From Sphingobacteruim zhuxiongii (GTDB taxonomy: Bacteria > Bacteroidota > Bacteroidia > Sphingobacteriales > Sphingobacteriaceae), in the NCBI RefSeq assembly GCF_009557615.1, contig NZ_CP045652.1:2976001-3040000 (forward strand): a stretch of DNA of 64,000 bases, given 5' to 3'. This document shows positions 19,420-28,389 of this stretch, piece after piece. Every line of letters begins with the position of its first letter. Positions within the stretch are counted from its first letter, which is position 1. The notes beneath the pieces were generated by a model. It was not told the origin of the DNA, made no database searches, and worked only from the letters and a program-made list of their open reading frames with translations. The position numbers and the translations under genes are program-made.

Positions 19420-20106
19420 ATGAAGAACTTTAATGCCTCTATTTCAATATTTTCAGCGATAATTTTACTTAGCGCTTGCAATAATGGACAGCAGACACAA
19501 TCCGCAAATCAAGTACAGGATAGCATTTCCAAACAAGAATTGACTAAAGAAAAAAAGCAAAATATATTGTTCTTTGGAAATAGCCTAACAGCAGGATTGG
19601 GACTAGAGAGTCAAAACGATGCCTTCCCGGCCCTAATCCAAAACACTATTGATTCCCTCGGCTTAAATTATAACTGTATCAACGCAGGCTTAAGTGGAGA
19701 AACAAGCGCTGGAGGCAAAGATCGAATAGATTGGCTGCTGAAAGAACCGGTTGACGTGTTCGTTTTAGAACTTGGAGCCAATGATGGCTTAAGAGGAATT
19801 AAACCTGAGGCGACTAAAAAGAACCTCGGCGATATTGTAGATAAAGTCAAAAAAGCATATCCTGAATGTAAGCTCGTACTAGCAGGAATGAAAGTGCCAC
19901 CAAGTATGGGAGCTACCTATTATAAGCAATTTGAGTCTATCTTTCCGTCATTAGCGCAAGAGAAAAACATGATCTTAATCCCCTTTTTGTTAGATAAAGT
20001 TGCTGGCATCGCAAAGTTGAACCAACAAGATGCAGTTCATCCCACAAAAGAGGGTCAGCATATATTAGCTGATAATGTATGGATTCATTTGAAAGGAATT
20101 CTCTAA
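19420..20106 (+). CDS. TesA-like GDSL/SGNH esterase, predicted lipoprotein
   Basis: 228 residues. The N-terminus has a lipoprotein signal with lipobox LLSAC. Block I is ILFFGNSLTAGLGL (nucleophile Ser in GNSLTAG), block III is ELGANDGLRG with Asn, and block V is DAVHPTKEGQ with the Asp-His pair; together a complete SGNH catalytic set. The family covers arylesterase/acyl-CoA thioesterase I/lysophospholipase (TesA). Being lipid-anchored it would act in the periplasm or outer membrane. It is divergently placed beside the ybbA/ybbP-type ABC genes, as in many bacteria. Confidence 0.93.
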   Translation: MKNFNASISIFSAIILLSACNNGQQTQSANQVQDSISKQELTKEKKQNILFFGNSLTAGLGLESQNDAFPALIQNTIDSLGLNYNCINAGLSGETSAGGKDRIDWLLKEPVDVFVLELGANDGLRGIKPEATKKNLGDIVDKVKKAYPECKLVLAGMKVPPSMGATYYKQFESIFPSLAQEKNMILIPFLLDKVAGIAKLNQQDAVHPTKEGQHILADNVWIHLKGIL

Positions 20107-20129
20107 AATATTTTATCTAAATAAAATAA

Positions 20130-20159
20130 AAGCGGGTCTTTATTATTCATCGCCCGCTT
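20130..20159 (-). terminator. Terminator between convergent esterase and lipoprotein genes
   Basis: AAGCGGG and CCCGCTT form a 7-bp stem with a long 16-nt loop. On the minus strand a T-rich stretch (TTTTATTTTATTT) follows, so it best serves the lipoprotein gene; on the plus strand the T-run is weak. Confidence 0.6.
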
Positions 20160-20189
20160 ACTTTAATTCTCAATTCAATCCGTTGTTGT

Positions 20190-20636
20190 TTATTTTACAA
20201 ACACTCTCTGGGTGTCTTTGCTCATTTCGACATTTGGAAAACGCTTATCATAATCGATCATAACATCACCCTCTGCTGTTTCCCCATCTCCATTCGAATC
20301 CCATTCTAAAGCAACATAGTACTGAACAGCTTCTCCTTTTTTCACTTCAGGCTGAATCAATTTTCTATGATTCTTTGGAATTTCAAAATCTACATTAAAT
20401 GGGACTGCTTTCGCATCGAATTCAACAGTTGATATTTCAGTCGCAGACGCGTCCGCCAGCATTTCTGAAACAGCAAACAAGGTTGCCGTCCCTTTAGTAT
20501 TTAATATTGTCGTCACTGATGGCCCGACAAACTCAACTCTTAATGATCTTGAGGAATTAAAGGTATCAGTAGAAGCATTCCAATCACAAGAGGAAAAGCA
20601 TAAAAACATCCCGAATAACAATAATATTTTACCCAT
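20190..20636 (-). CDS. Small predicted lipoprotein, unknown function
   Basis: 148 residues. Signal with lipobox-like FSSC (MGKILLLFGMFLCFSSCDW), then a beta-rich domain with no motif that I recognise. The end contains DSNGDGETAEGDVMIDYDKR, an acidic stretch that looks like a Ca-binding-type loop (DxNGDGxTxxGD), but a single loop is weak evidence. Signal and lipobox support export to the outer membrane or periplasm. It stands alone between the esterase and the SulP gene. Confidence 0.65.
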   Translation of the reverse strand: MGKILLLFGMFLCFSSCDWNASTDTFNSSRSLRVEFVGPSVTTILNTKGTATLFAVSEMLADASATEISTVEFDAKAVPFNVDFEIPKNHRKLIQPEVKKGEAVQYYVALEWDSNGDGETAEGDVMIDYDKRFPNVEMSKDTQRVFVK

Positions 20637-20840
20637 AACTAATTTGTATTTCTTAATAAGAAGAACGAGTATAATTTCGAAACGCTAAAAGGAAAAGAAG
20701 GTTTTTATTAATTATGTTTTCATTCGGTTAAAAAATAGTGAATTGAGTAAATCAATATACTATTTTCATAAAACTAAAATGTCATTCTATATGAAAACCT
20801 ATCTTTGTTTGTTTTTTAAATTGCTTTAGAAGCACCACAG

Positions 20841-22370
20841 ATGTTCAATATATCCATTCCAGATTTCAAGCAGATCAACTTGAAAACCGAAATATTAGCG
20901 GGTCTAACGGTCGCTATGACCATGATTCCTGAATCCTTATCATTTGCTATCCTCGCGGGATTAAGCCCCCTTACTGGGCTTTACGGAGCCTTTTTAATGG
21001 GCTTAGTGACGTCGATTATCGGAGGGAGACCAGGCATGGTATCTGGGGGAGCGGGAGCAACAATAGTGGTTTTAATGGCGCTTATTGCTTCGCATGGTGT
21101 CGAATATCTCTTTGCAACTGTAGCGCTTGCTGGGTTGCTACAAATTGCCATTGGCGCCTTCAGACTTGGTAAATTCGTTCGATTAATCCCACAACCCGTG
21201 ATGTTTGGCTTCCTGAATGGACTCGCCATCATTATTTTTATGGCTCAGCTCGAACAGTTTAAAATCGTAGAAAATGGAGTCGCACATTGGATGACTGGTT
21301 CCATGTTGTATACCATGTTGGGCCTGACAGCATTGACCGTTGCGATTGTTTTAATAGTTCCAAAGATCACCAAAGCAATACCAGCTTCCTTAATTGCCAT
21401 CCTTATTGTATTTGCGTTAGTGCAATTCATAGGAATCGACACAAAAAAGGTAGTAGATATTGCAAGCATTGCTGGTGACTTCCCCCCTTTCCACATTCCT
21501 TCTGTTCCATTCTCGTTAGCAACGCTGCAAATTATCTTTCCTTATGCGGTAATCATGGCTTCTGTGGGACTTATTGAATCACTCTTGACACTTAGTATGG
21601 TTGATGAGATTACAAATACTAAAGGTTCTTCAAATAAAGAGGCTGTTGCGCAAGGTACCGCCAATATTGTCAATGGTTTCTTTACCGGCATGGGTGGCTG
21701 TGCAATGGTGGCACAGACATTAGTTAACATCAATGCTGGTGCTAGGACAAAACTTTCCGCCTTTATCGGGGCGATTACCATCTTGATTATCATATTAATT
21801 GGAGCACCATTTATCGAATTGATCCCGCTAGCCGCTTTAGTTGGTGTAATGATGATTGTCGCTATCACTACATTTAAGTGGGGTTTTTTTAAGATGCTTC
21901 GCAAAATGCCTAAATCCGATATATTCGTAGGTATTTTAGTTGCAGCGATTACTGTGTTCTTACACAATCTTGCCCTTGCAGTTTTGGTGGGCGTTATTAT
22001 TTCCGCCTTAGTATTCGCCTGGGACAGTGCCGTCAGAATCCGTGCAAGAAAATCAACAGATGAATTTGGGAATAAGATCTATGAAATATATGGGCCACTC
22101 TTTTTTGGATCAGTAACCACCTTTATGGATAAATTCGAAATCGATAATGATCCCGCGCGAATAATCATTGATTTTAAGGAATCAAGAATCGTTGACATGT
22201 CTGCCATAGACGCGGTCAATAAATTAACGTCGAAGTATGCTTCACAACAAAAATCAGTCGTACTACGCCATTTAAGTGAGGATTCTAGAAAACTTCTGGA
22301 AAATGCAAAAGGGATAATAGAAGTCAATATTATTGAGGATCCAACCTATAAGGTGATGCCTCAGAAATAA
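20841..22370 (+). CDS. SulP-family anion transporter with STAS domain
   Basis: 509 residues. About ten to twelve hydrophobic helices between residues 15 and 400, beginning with the SulP signature region AGLTVAMTMIPESLSFAILAG. A cytoplasmic STAS domain follows at about 405-505 (IIIDFKESRIVDMSAIDAVN). Members carry sulfate, bicarbonate or other anions at the inner membrane; this short type resembles the SulP/BicA-like carriers. Substrate cannot be told from the sequence. It is a single-gene unit. Confidence 0.93.
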   Translation: MFNISIPDFKQINLKTEILAGLTVAMTMIPESLSFAILAGLSPLTGLYGAFLMGLVTSIIGGRPGMVSGGAGATIVVLMALIASHGVEYLFATVALAGLLQIAIGAFRLGKFVRLIPQPVMFGFLNGLAIIIFMAQLEQFKIVENGVAHWMTGSMLYTMLGLTALTVAIVLIVPKITKAIPASLIAILIVFALVQFIGIDTKKVVDIASIAGDFPPFHIPSVPFSLATLQIIFPYAVIMASVGLIESLLTLSMVDEITNTKGSSNKEAVAQGTANIVNGFFTGMGGCAMVAQTLVNINAGARTKLSAFIGAITILIIILIGAPFIELIPLAALVGVMMIVAITTFKWGFFKMLRKMPKSDIFVGILVAAITVFLHNLALAVLVGVIISALVFAWDSAVRIRARKSTDEFGNKIYEIYGPLFFGSVTTFMDKFEIDNDPARIIIDFKESRIVDMSAIDAVNKLTSKYASQQKSVVLRHLSEDSRKLLENAKGIIEVNIIEDPTYKVMPQK

Positions 22371-22372
22371 AG

Positions 22373-22397
22373 AAAGCCGACTGAAAAGGTCGGCTTT
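22373..22397. terminator. Terminator hairpin between sulP and pstB
   Basis: AAAGCCGAC and GTCGGCTTT form a perfect 9-bp stem with a 7-nt loop, 3 bp past the SulP stop. The flanks end in TTT only on the plus strand and TTTC on the minus, so it probably serves both converging units. Confidence 0.75.
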
Positions 22398-22437
22398 CAT
22401 GCATCAATATCACATGTGCACTATCAAGTTATTTCGA

Positions 22438-23184
22438 TTATCCGAACTGACCATTAATGTAATTCGCAGTCACTTCATTATGCGGATTTCCAAAGATTTG
22501 TTTCGTCGGCCCTTCTTCCTTTACTTCACCTAAGTACATAAAGACAGTCTTATCAGCGATACGTTGCGCTTGTTGCATATTGTGCGTTACAATTACAATC
22601 GTATAATTTGTCTTCAAATGTGTAATAAGCTCTTCGATCTTTAAAGTACTTACTGGATCTAAGGCAGAACAGGGTTCATCCATTAAGATAACTTCTGGAC
22701 GCAAGGCCACGGCCCTAGCAATACATAATCGCTGCTGCTGACCTCCTGAAAGTCGCGTTGCTGGCATTTTCAAATCGTTCTTCACCTCTTCCCAAAGGAA
22801 TGCTTCACGTAAAGCTTTTTCAATAACCTTTTTATCGTGTGGTAGATTATTAATCTTTAAACCATACGCTATGTTATCATAAATGCTTTTTGGAAAAGGA
22901 TTCGCTTTCTGAAAAACCATACCTATACGTTTCCTAATCTCTGTCACTGGAACGCCTTTAGCATATAAATCAAGATTCTCTAATCGTAATTTACCATCAA
23001 TCTTGGCATCCGGAGAGAGATCATGCATACGGTTAAAACTGCGCAACAAAGTGCTCTTTCCACATCCCGAGGGGCCAATCAAGGCTGTAATTTCATTCTC
23101 TGCAAATGAAACATTAATATTCTTGAGAACATGCTTTGATCCAAAGCTTATATTTAAATTTTCAGCTGATAATTTAGACTTCAT
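22438..23184 (-). CDS. pstB: Phosphate ABC transporter ATPase
   Basis: 248 residues. Walker [23 protein letters not shown] (the PstB-type NRMHDL extension), Q-loop [20 protein letters not shown], signature [16 protein letters not shown] and Walker [14 protein letters not shown] are all intact, and the NPFP and MNDL-like features are diagnostic of PstB. It powers high-affinity phosphate import with PstCA. It overlaps pstA by 11 bp and is the last gene of the operon; no phoU follows before the convergent sulP gene. Confidence 0.97.
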   Translation of the reverse strand: MKSKLSAENLNISFGSKHVLKNINVSFAENEITALIGPSGCGKSTLLRSFNRMHDLSPDAKIDGKLRLENLDLYAKGVPVTEIRKRIGMVFQKANPFPKSIYDNIAYGLKINNLPHDKKVIEKALREAFLWEEVKNDLKMPATRLSGGQQQRLCIARAVALRPEVILMDEPCSALDPVSTLKIEELITHLKTNYTIVIVTHNMQQAQRIADKTVFMYLGEVKEEGPTKQIFGNPHNEVTANYINGQFG

Positions 23185-24031
23185 TTTTTCTATACTTATA
23201 ACGAATGTAGAACGCTGTAAGGTTCAATAAAAAGACAACAATCACGAGAACTAGAGCCGTCCCGTATGCAATTGGTCGCACTTCATCAATGGATTGATGC
23301 TGCGTAGACAACATATATAAATGGTATGGCAGCGCCATAAACTCTTGGTTGATAAATCCGGAAGATCCATTGATATAAAATGCCGCTCCAGTAAATAATA
23401 TTGGCGCTGTTTCCCCGGCGGCACGACTTAAAGTCAATACAACACCAGTCAAAATACCCGACATGGCCGAAGGGATAACAACATCCTTAATGGTTTCAAA
23501 CTTTGTTGCACCAACAGCCAAAGCTGCTTCTCGTGTAGAGTTCGGAATACGCATTAAGGCTTCCTCCGTTGTTGTAATAATGTAAGGCAAGGATAACAAT
23601 CCAAGTGTTAAACCCGCCGCAACTAAGGAAGTACCTAACTCCATAGATTGCACAAACAATGCCAAGCCAAACAAGCCATAAATAATACTCGGAACGCCTG
23701 ATAGATTACGGATTGAGGCACGTATCGTACGCGTTAGCCAATTATCCTCCGCATACTCATGAAGATAAATAGCGCAACATACACCAAAGGGAATTGAAAA
23801 AATTGCGGTAATTAGTGTCAATAAGACCGTCCCAATAATTGGCGTTAGTATTCCTCCTTTTGTCATTCCATCGGTGGGAACACCCGACACAAATTCCCAA
23901 GACAGCTCTCCAGCACCTTTTGAAACAATCTCCCAAATAACAACCAGCAAAAAGAAACATACAATCAGCGTGCTGGTAAGCAGGGTTCCCCACTCAATAA
24001 CTCTCGATAATTTTGACGTCCTATACTGCAT
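23174..24031 (-). CDS. pstA: Phosphate ABC transporter permease
   Basis: 285 residues with six predicted membrane helices, starting with [20 protein letters not shown]. It carries the permease EAA-type loop [27 protein letters not shown] and the [18 protein letters not shown] segment typical of PstA. It forms the membrane channel with PstC. Overlaps of 11 bp on both sides (pstC and pstB) show translational coupling in a single transcript. Confidence 0.97.
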   Translation of the reverse strand: MQYRTSKLSRVIEWGTLLTSTLIVCFFLLVVIWEIVSKGAGELSWEFVSGVPTDGMTKGGILTPIIGTVLLTLITAIFSIPFGVCCAIYLHEYAEDNWLTRTIRASIRNLSGVPSIIYGLFGLALFVQSMELGTSLVAAGLTLGLLSLPYIITTTEEALMRIPNSTREAALAVGATKFETIKDVVIPSAMSGILTGVVLTLSRAAGETAPILFTGAAFYINGSSGFINQEFMALPYHLYMLSTQHQSIDEVRPIAYGTALVLVIVVFLLNLTAFYIRYKYRKNEV

Positions 24032-24911
24032 GGAATTTTCTAAAACGGTTAATAAAATACTCTCCTAACATATTTGCTGCCAAGGTCATAATGAAAAGTA
24101 CAGTTGCAATCGCATATAGCGCGAAATAATGAGTCGTCTGATAAGGAACCTCTCCCATCTCAATTGCAATCGTTGCTGTCATCGTTTTTACAGAATCAAA
24201 GAAGCCAGTAGGCATTAACGCTGCATTACCCGTTGCCATCAATACGGTCATCGTTTCACCAATGGCGCGTCCTACGCCCAACATAACCGCAGCGATGATA
24301 CCTGGTGCAGCAGCTGGAATAACAACTTTTATCAAAGTTTCCCATTTCGTTGCCCCAACTCCATAGCTCGCTTCTTTATAAGTCTTTGGAACCGCATGAA
24401 TAGCGTCTTCAGCGACCGTAATAATAGTCGGCAATGCCATAACAGCTAGTAATATTGCACCATTTAAAGCATTAAGTCCATTCGATAAATCAGCAAGATT
24501 TGCTATCCCCGGACTTACAACCACAATACCTAAGAATCCGATAACAACAGAGGGAATTGCAGCTAGCATTTCCACTGTAGGTTTCAGTATATTCTTCACT
24601 CGCGGACTTGCATAATCAGCGATAAATGCTGCAGTCCCGATACCTAATGGAATTGCGATAAGCATAGCCCCAAAGGTGACTAAGGTCGTACTAAGAATCA
24701 GCGGTAACATCCCATACTTAGGATCATTTGCCGTTGGGTTCCATTCCATTCCAGTAATGAAATCTAACGGTTTAACGTCCATGAAGAATGAAAAGGAGTT
24801 ATAAATTAACATGGCCAAGATACCGCCTAATAAGGCTAGTACGAGTAAACCCGTCGCTTTAAAAATATATTTAAAACAAAGGTCTAATGACAATCGTGTT
24901 TTATATTTCAT
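24021..24911 (-). CDS. pstC: Phosphate ABC transporter permease
   Basis: 296 residues, six membrane helices beginning at about residue 17. The PstC loop KEASYGVGATKWETLIKVVIPAAAPGI and GRAIGETMTVLMATGNAALMP are visible. Partner of PstA in the inner membrane. It overlaps pstS by 11 bp and pstA by 11 bp. Confidence 0.97.
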   Translation of the reverse strand: MKYKTRLSLDLCFKYIFKATGLLVLALLGGILAMLIYNSFSFFMDVKPLDFITGMEWNPTANDPKYGMLPLILSTTLVTFGAMLIAIPLGIGTAAFIADYASPRVKNILKPTVEMLAAIPSVVIGFLGIVVVSPGIANLADLSNGLNALNGAILLAVMALPTIITVAEDAIHAVPKTYKEASYGVGATKWETLIKVVIPAAAPGIIAAVMLGVGRAIGETMTVLMATGNAALMPTGFFDSVKTMTATIAIEMGEVPYQTTHYFALYAIATVLFIMTLAANMLGEYFINRFRKFHAV

Positions 24912-25776
24912 GTTGTTGATTTTCTAGCGTGTAATATCCGTGTTCTTCAATCAATTTGCGACCATGAGCACCGCGTTCAAAATTTATAAACGGGCGAACT
25001 TTTTCCCAGGACTTAGCGAGCACAAACTGGTAAAGCGGGCGTTGAAAATAATAGAGACTGTTATTAATCGCTTCCGGATCCAGTGGAGAGTACGCAATAG
25101 CCTTCGAATCTGCACGAATCTTTAGAATCTTGACCTTCTTGTTACTATTCGGATCATGCGCCACATATCCAGCACCAACATAACCAATCCCGGTCTTATC
25201 CGCTTTTACACCTTCGATAATTTGAGCATTACCGGTCATCTCCTTCGCCGTATTAGCGAATTCAATTTTCAACTTCTTTTTAATGAAAGAATGCGTTCCA
25301 GAGCTGCTCTGACGCCCATAAATATTAATAGGGTAGTCAACATCGATAATTTGATTCCAATTGTTAATCTGCCCACTCAAGATTAGTCCTAAGGTATCAA
25401 CAGAAATCTCATCGATAGGCAAATCCTTATGCACCACGAATGCGGTCGCATCTTCGGCAAAGACGATCGTCTTCAATTCAATATTCTTCTCTTTAAATTG
25501 TTGGATCTCCTCTTCTGACAACGGTCGCGAGGAATTAGCGATATCCGCTTGACCATTCATCAAGGAAGTAATACCTAGCCCGGAGCCACCTCCAGAAATC
25601 GCGATGCTAAAGGTTGGATCTAGCTTGGTGAAACTTTCAGCGAGATTCACCGCTAAATTCACCTCGGTATCTGAACCTTTCATCTTAATTGAATTCGTAT
25701 TGTTACTACAGGAATTCAAAAAAAATAAGGTCAGAACACAAAAACTTGGAAAATAGTTAATAATCTTTTGTTTCAT
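24901..25776 (-). CDS. pstS: Phosphate-binding lipoprotein
   Basis: 291 residues. Lipoprotein signal with lipobox LNSC, then the periplasmic phosphate-binding fold: GSDTEVNLAVNLAESF, the phosphate loop SGGGSGLGITSLMNGQADIANSSR (Ser/Gly-rich contact region), and YGRQSSSGTHSFIKKKL, the second phosphate-contact motif. It delivers phosphate to PstCA and heads the pstSCAB operon. A perfect palindrome (TTAACA-CAA-TGTTAA) lies at 25801-25815, between promoter region and start codon, a possible regulator site. Confidence 0.95.
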   Translation of the reverse strand: MKQKIINYFPSFCVLTLFFLNSCSNNTNSIKMKGSDTEVNLAVNLAESFTKLDPTFSIAISGGGSGLGITSLMNGQADIANSSRPLSEEEIQQFKEKNIELKTIVFAEDATAFVVHKDLPIDEISVDTLGLILSGQINNWNQIIDVDYPINIYGRQSSSGTHSFIKKKLKIEFANTAKEMTGNAQIIEGVKADKTGIGYVGAGYVAHDPNSNKKVKILKIRADSKAIAYSPLDPEAINNSLYYFQRPLYQFVLAKSWEKVRPFINFERGAHGRKLIEEHGYYTLENQQHEI

Positions 25777-25800
25777 CCCTACAAAATTGCTGTTTCAATA

Positions 25801-25815
25801 TTAACACAATGTTAA
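25801..25815. promoter_or_regulatory. Palindrome upstream of pstS
   Basis: TTAACACAATGTTAA is a perfect inverted repeat (TTAACA, 3-nt centre, TGTTAA) 25 bp before the pstS start codon. TTAACA-type repeats are known from phosphate regulators of other phyla, but here it is a palindrome rather than a tandem repeat, so its role as a Pho site is only a guess. Confidence 0.35.
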
Positions 25816-25940
25816 TCTTATATTATCCTAATGGTAGATTATCAATTTTATGTAAGGGAATTGTAAATTTGATGCTAACTAATTATTAAATACTGCCAAA
25901 AACCTTGACTTCCATCAAAACGAGGGAATTTCGATATAAG

Positions 25941-25971
25941 AAAAAAGCCGCCTAGAAAATCCAGACGACTT
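25941..25971 (-). terminator. Strong intrinsic terminator on the minus strand
   Basis: On the minus strand a 12-bp stem (AAGTCGTCTGGA with TCTAGGCGGCTT, several G-U pairs) with a 3-nt loop is followed by six T. It is about 345 bp past the thioredoxin gene and upstream of pstS, so it more likely ends the RNA described at 25941-26170. Confidence 0.8.
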
Positions 25972-26170
25972 CGATTATGAATTGTAGAAGGTTAATCGCA
26001 TTACAAAATTCGACAGCCAATAGGCCTTGCTAAATTAAATAAGGTCGGCGACGGCAGCCTTACGCTGTCTAAGACAACTACGGTACGTTTAGCAATTCAA
26101 CAAATAAATAGTTATAATTTTATGCCTAGATCATTTGGTTCTAAGTTCTCGATGTTTAAACTTCGTTCAA
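25941..26170 (-). ncRNA. Probable structured non-coding RNA (6S-like candidate)
   Basis: This 540-bp gap between tlpA-like and pst genes has no coding frame. On the minus strand a -7-like box TAGGTTTG lies at 26173-26180 and a strong terminator at 25941-25971. In between, TTGCTAAA (26088-26095) pairs perfectly with TTTAGCAA (26027-26034), enclosing a GC-rich core with hairpins CAGC/GCTG and TAAGG/CCTTA, and GGCC-TATT-GGCT follows. The core around 26040-26085 is far more GC-rich than its surroundings, which suggests selection on structure. Length about 155-225 nt depending on the start. A 6S-type RNA is one possibility; I cannot confirm the family by eye. Confidence 0.5.
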
Positions 26171-26316
26171 ATCAAACCTAGAAAATAAAATTTCATGCCT
26201 TAGATGTCAAAATATCTTGCCCAAAGATATAGCAACGTTGTTAATAGAGTATTAACAGAATATTTAATTTTGTTTAAAAAACACTTTACAAGAAGTACTT
26301 TTTAAAGATAATAAAA

Positions 26317-26856
26317 CTAAAGATAAGAGATATCCGCACGTTCTTTGGTCAGTTGCAAGAGGTTTCGTCTTAGCTTTGGAGACGCAAAATCTAACATACC
26401 AATTTTCTTAATCACAATCTCGCCATTTTTGGCAATGATAATTGTCATGGGAATGGAATTGGTTTGCATATCACTTGGTAATGCTGAACCGAGCGAATAT
26501 AGCGGGATACTATAGTCATTCTTTTTAAAAAACTTCGCCGCTTTTTCGTAATCTTGATCCATTTCGATCGCAAGGAATGCTATTTCCTTTTCATTTGCTA
26601 ATGAGGAGTGCAATTGCTGAAATGACGGCAACTCAGCGATACAAGGTTGGCACCATGTCGCCCAAAAGTTTAAAACCAAGACCTTACCTTTAAGTTCAGA
26701 AAGCTTGAATGTCTTCCCATCTTTATCGACTAAGCTGAGTTCAACAGCCTCTTCTTGTTTATTTGTATCAATATTCACTTGATCCTGTGCTTTCGCGAGG
26801 CAAGTGCTAAACAAAAAAACTAAAACAGCAGAAAACTTAATCAAGGTGTGTCGCAT
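26317..26856 (-). CDS. TlpA/ResA-family thiol-disulfide oxidoreductase, exported
   Basis: 179 residues with a cleavable signal (about 1-23, CLAKAQ). Thioredoxin fold with active site WATWCQPC and the TlpA/AhpC-TSA pattern FKLSELKGKVLVLNFWATWC, then the cis-Pro region SIPMTIII. Likely a periplasmic reductase for cytochrome or other cysteine proteins. It is divergent from the FecR gene with a 142-bp gap. Specific partner unknown. Confidence 0.92.
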   Translation of the reverse strand: MRHTLIKFSAVLVFLFSTCLAKAQDQVNIDTNKQEEAVELSLVDKDGKTFKLSELKGKVLVLNFWATWCQPCIAELPSFQQLHSSLANEKEIAFLAIEMDQDYEKAAKFFKKNDYSIPLYSLGSALPSDMQTNSIPMTIIIAKNGEIVIKKIGMLDFASPKLRRNLLQLTKERADISYL

Positions 26857-26998
26857 TTATTTCTCTCTCCTATAGGCCCACAAGATAAGCAGATCGCTTG
26901 AAAATCACGAAAAACAGAAAATTTTAAAAAAAAATCAAATTCTTACTAAGGTTTTGCAAGCTCCCTCGTTTGAACAAGTAACAACCAATATAAACTTT

Positions 26999-28189
26999 AT
27001 GAAGTTAAGTGCTGAAATTGCTGCTTTAATCAAGAAGCATCTTGAGGGAAATCTGTCGGAACTAGAGACCAATACATTAAAGAATTGGCTTAGTGAAGAT
27101 CCTACGCACCAACATTTTTTTAATGATCTTATCCATAAAGACGAACTCTACGAAGATGCCCTTGCATACCTCGAACTAAAATCAGAAGGAAACGATGACT
27201 GGTTGCAGAGTTTGAAAACACAAACATTAGAAAAAATAGAGACCAAGAAATCTAACACCCCTAGACGGCTTTACAGGTGGGTCGCATATGCGGCATCCGT
27301 CCTTGTGATCTCCGCACTTTCTTACTATTTCTTAGTTCCAAAATTAAAAGAGCAGCAGCAATATGAGCAATTACAAGTCAGCGATGTCAAGCCAGGCAGC
27401 AACAAAGCAGAACTAAGACTTTCTAACGGACAAATCATTCAACTACGTTCCGACAAAGACGGAATCACCTTTGACGAACAACTGAACTATCAAGACGGAA
27501 CAAACATCATCAAACTCAAAGAAGCAGAATTAGCAAAACTTACTGCAACAATCGAAGTACCGCAGGGAGGTAAATACCAAGTAAGCCTGCCCGACGGAAC
27601 CATTGTTTTTCTTAATTCGGCAAGTCGATTGACATACCCATTGAGATTTGCAGCGAATAAAAGAGTCGTTACTTTAGAAGGCGAAGGGTACTTTGAAGTA
27701 AAATCACAGCATTATCAAGGGAAGAAAACAGCCTTTATCGTGAATTGCCAGGATCAGCAAATTGAAGTAACCGGCACCCAATTTAACGTAAATGCCTATC
27801 CAGATGAACAGTATATTAAAACAACTTTAGTCGAAGGTTCTGTCAATGTCATACACGGCCAGGAAAAATCAGCATTAAAGCCAAATCAGCAACTCACATG
27901 GAATCATCAACAAGCAAGTATCCAAACGGTGGACGTCGCTACTTTTATTGCATGGAAAGACAACAAGTTTCTATTTAATGAGACTGAGCTTCGGGAAGTC
28001 ATGCGCAATATCGCGCGCTGGTATGATATTCAGATTGCCTTCGAGGGCAGCATTCCAGCAACCTATTTCTATGGCGAGATTGAGCGCAATAAAAACCTAT
28101 CGGAAGTCTTGAGCTTATTAGAAAAAAGTGGCATAAAATTCCAATTGGATAATAAAAACAGAAAAGCAAAGCTAACGGTGCTACCCTAG
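26999..28189 (+). CDS. FecR-family anti-sigma factor
   Basis: 396 residues from the ATG at 26999; a longer TTG-started reading from 26954 adds an unlikely 15-residue leader. A cytoplasmic N-terminal helical domain (IKKHLEGNLSELETNTLKNWL) that would hold an ECF sigma, a membrane helix at about residues 97-117 (LYRWVAYAASVLVISALSYYF), a periplasmic FecR domain (IEVPQGGKYQVSLPDGTIVFLNSASRL) and the C-terminal DUF4974/STN-contact domain. It passes a signal from the following SusC receptor to a sigma factor. The likely partner sigma is the ECF gene at 34663, not adjacent upstream as usual. Confidence 0.93.
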   Translation: MKLSAEIAALIKKHLEGNLSELETNTLKNWLSEDPTHQHFFNDLIHKDELYEDALAYLELKSEGNDDWLQSLKTQTLEKIETKKSNTPRRLYRWVAYAASVLVISALSYYFLVPKLKEQQQYEQLQVSDVKPGSNKAELRLSNGQIIQLRSDKDGITFDEQLNYQDGTNIIKLKEAELAKLTATIEVPQGGKYQVSLPDGTIVFLNSASRLTYPLRFAANKRVVTLEGEGYFEVKSQHYQGKKTAFIVNCQDQQIEVTGTQFNVNAYPDEQYIKTTLVEGSVNVIHGQEKSALKPNQQLTWNHQQASIQTVDVATFIAWKDNKFLFNETELREVMRNIARWYDIQIAFEGSIPATYFYGEIERNKNLSEVLSLLEKSGIKFQLDNKNRKAKLTVLP

Positions 28190-28273
28190 TTAACGAACCT
28201 GATAAAAAACTATATTAAACAGAACTTATATGAATAATCTTATACCTCCCTGAGTAACCGATGGATTATGAAT

Positions 28274-28307
28274 AAAAAAACCGAACGATGGTTGCAACAT
28301 CGCTCGG
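28274..28307 (-). terminator. Minus-strand terminator in the susC leader
   Basis: CCGAACGATG and CATCGCTCGG pair (one mismatch or G-U) over GTTGCAA. On the minus strand it is followed by seven T (28274-28280); on the plus strand no T-run follows. No minus-strand gene ends here, which points to an antisense transcript. Confidence 0.7.
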
Positions 28308-28378
28308 CGTATACTAAGATAATCTTGAGCCAAGAACAAAACAGTGAATTTAATCCTTAACCAATTTTTAATCCTAAT
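28274..28378 (-). ncRNA. Candidate antisense RNA at the 5' end of susC
   Basis: A perfect -7-type box TATTTTTG on the minus strand (28383-28390) and the terminator at 28274-28307 would delimit a transcript of about 100 nt, antisense to the susC leader and its start codon. Antisense small RNAs at susC leaders are known from Bacteroides (DonS class). The -33 TTG element is not at the ideal spacing (CAA at 28405-28407, 14 bp away), so the promoter is tentative. Confidence 0.45.
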
Positions 28379-28389
28379 TGTACAAAAAT

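Noticed and set aside
26954..26998. TTG-started N-terminal extension of the FecR gene
   Set aside because: The ATG at 26999 starts a normal FecR cytoplasmic domain; the extra 15 residues have no family support.
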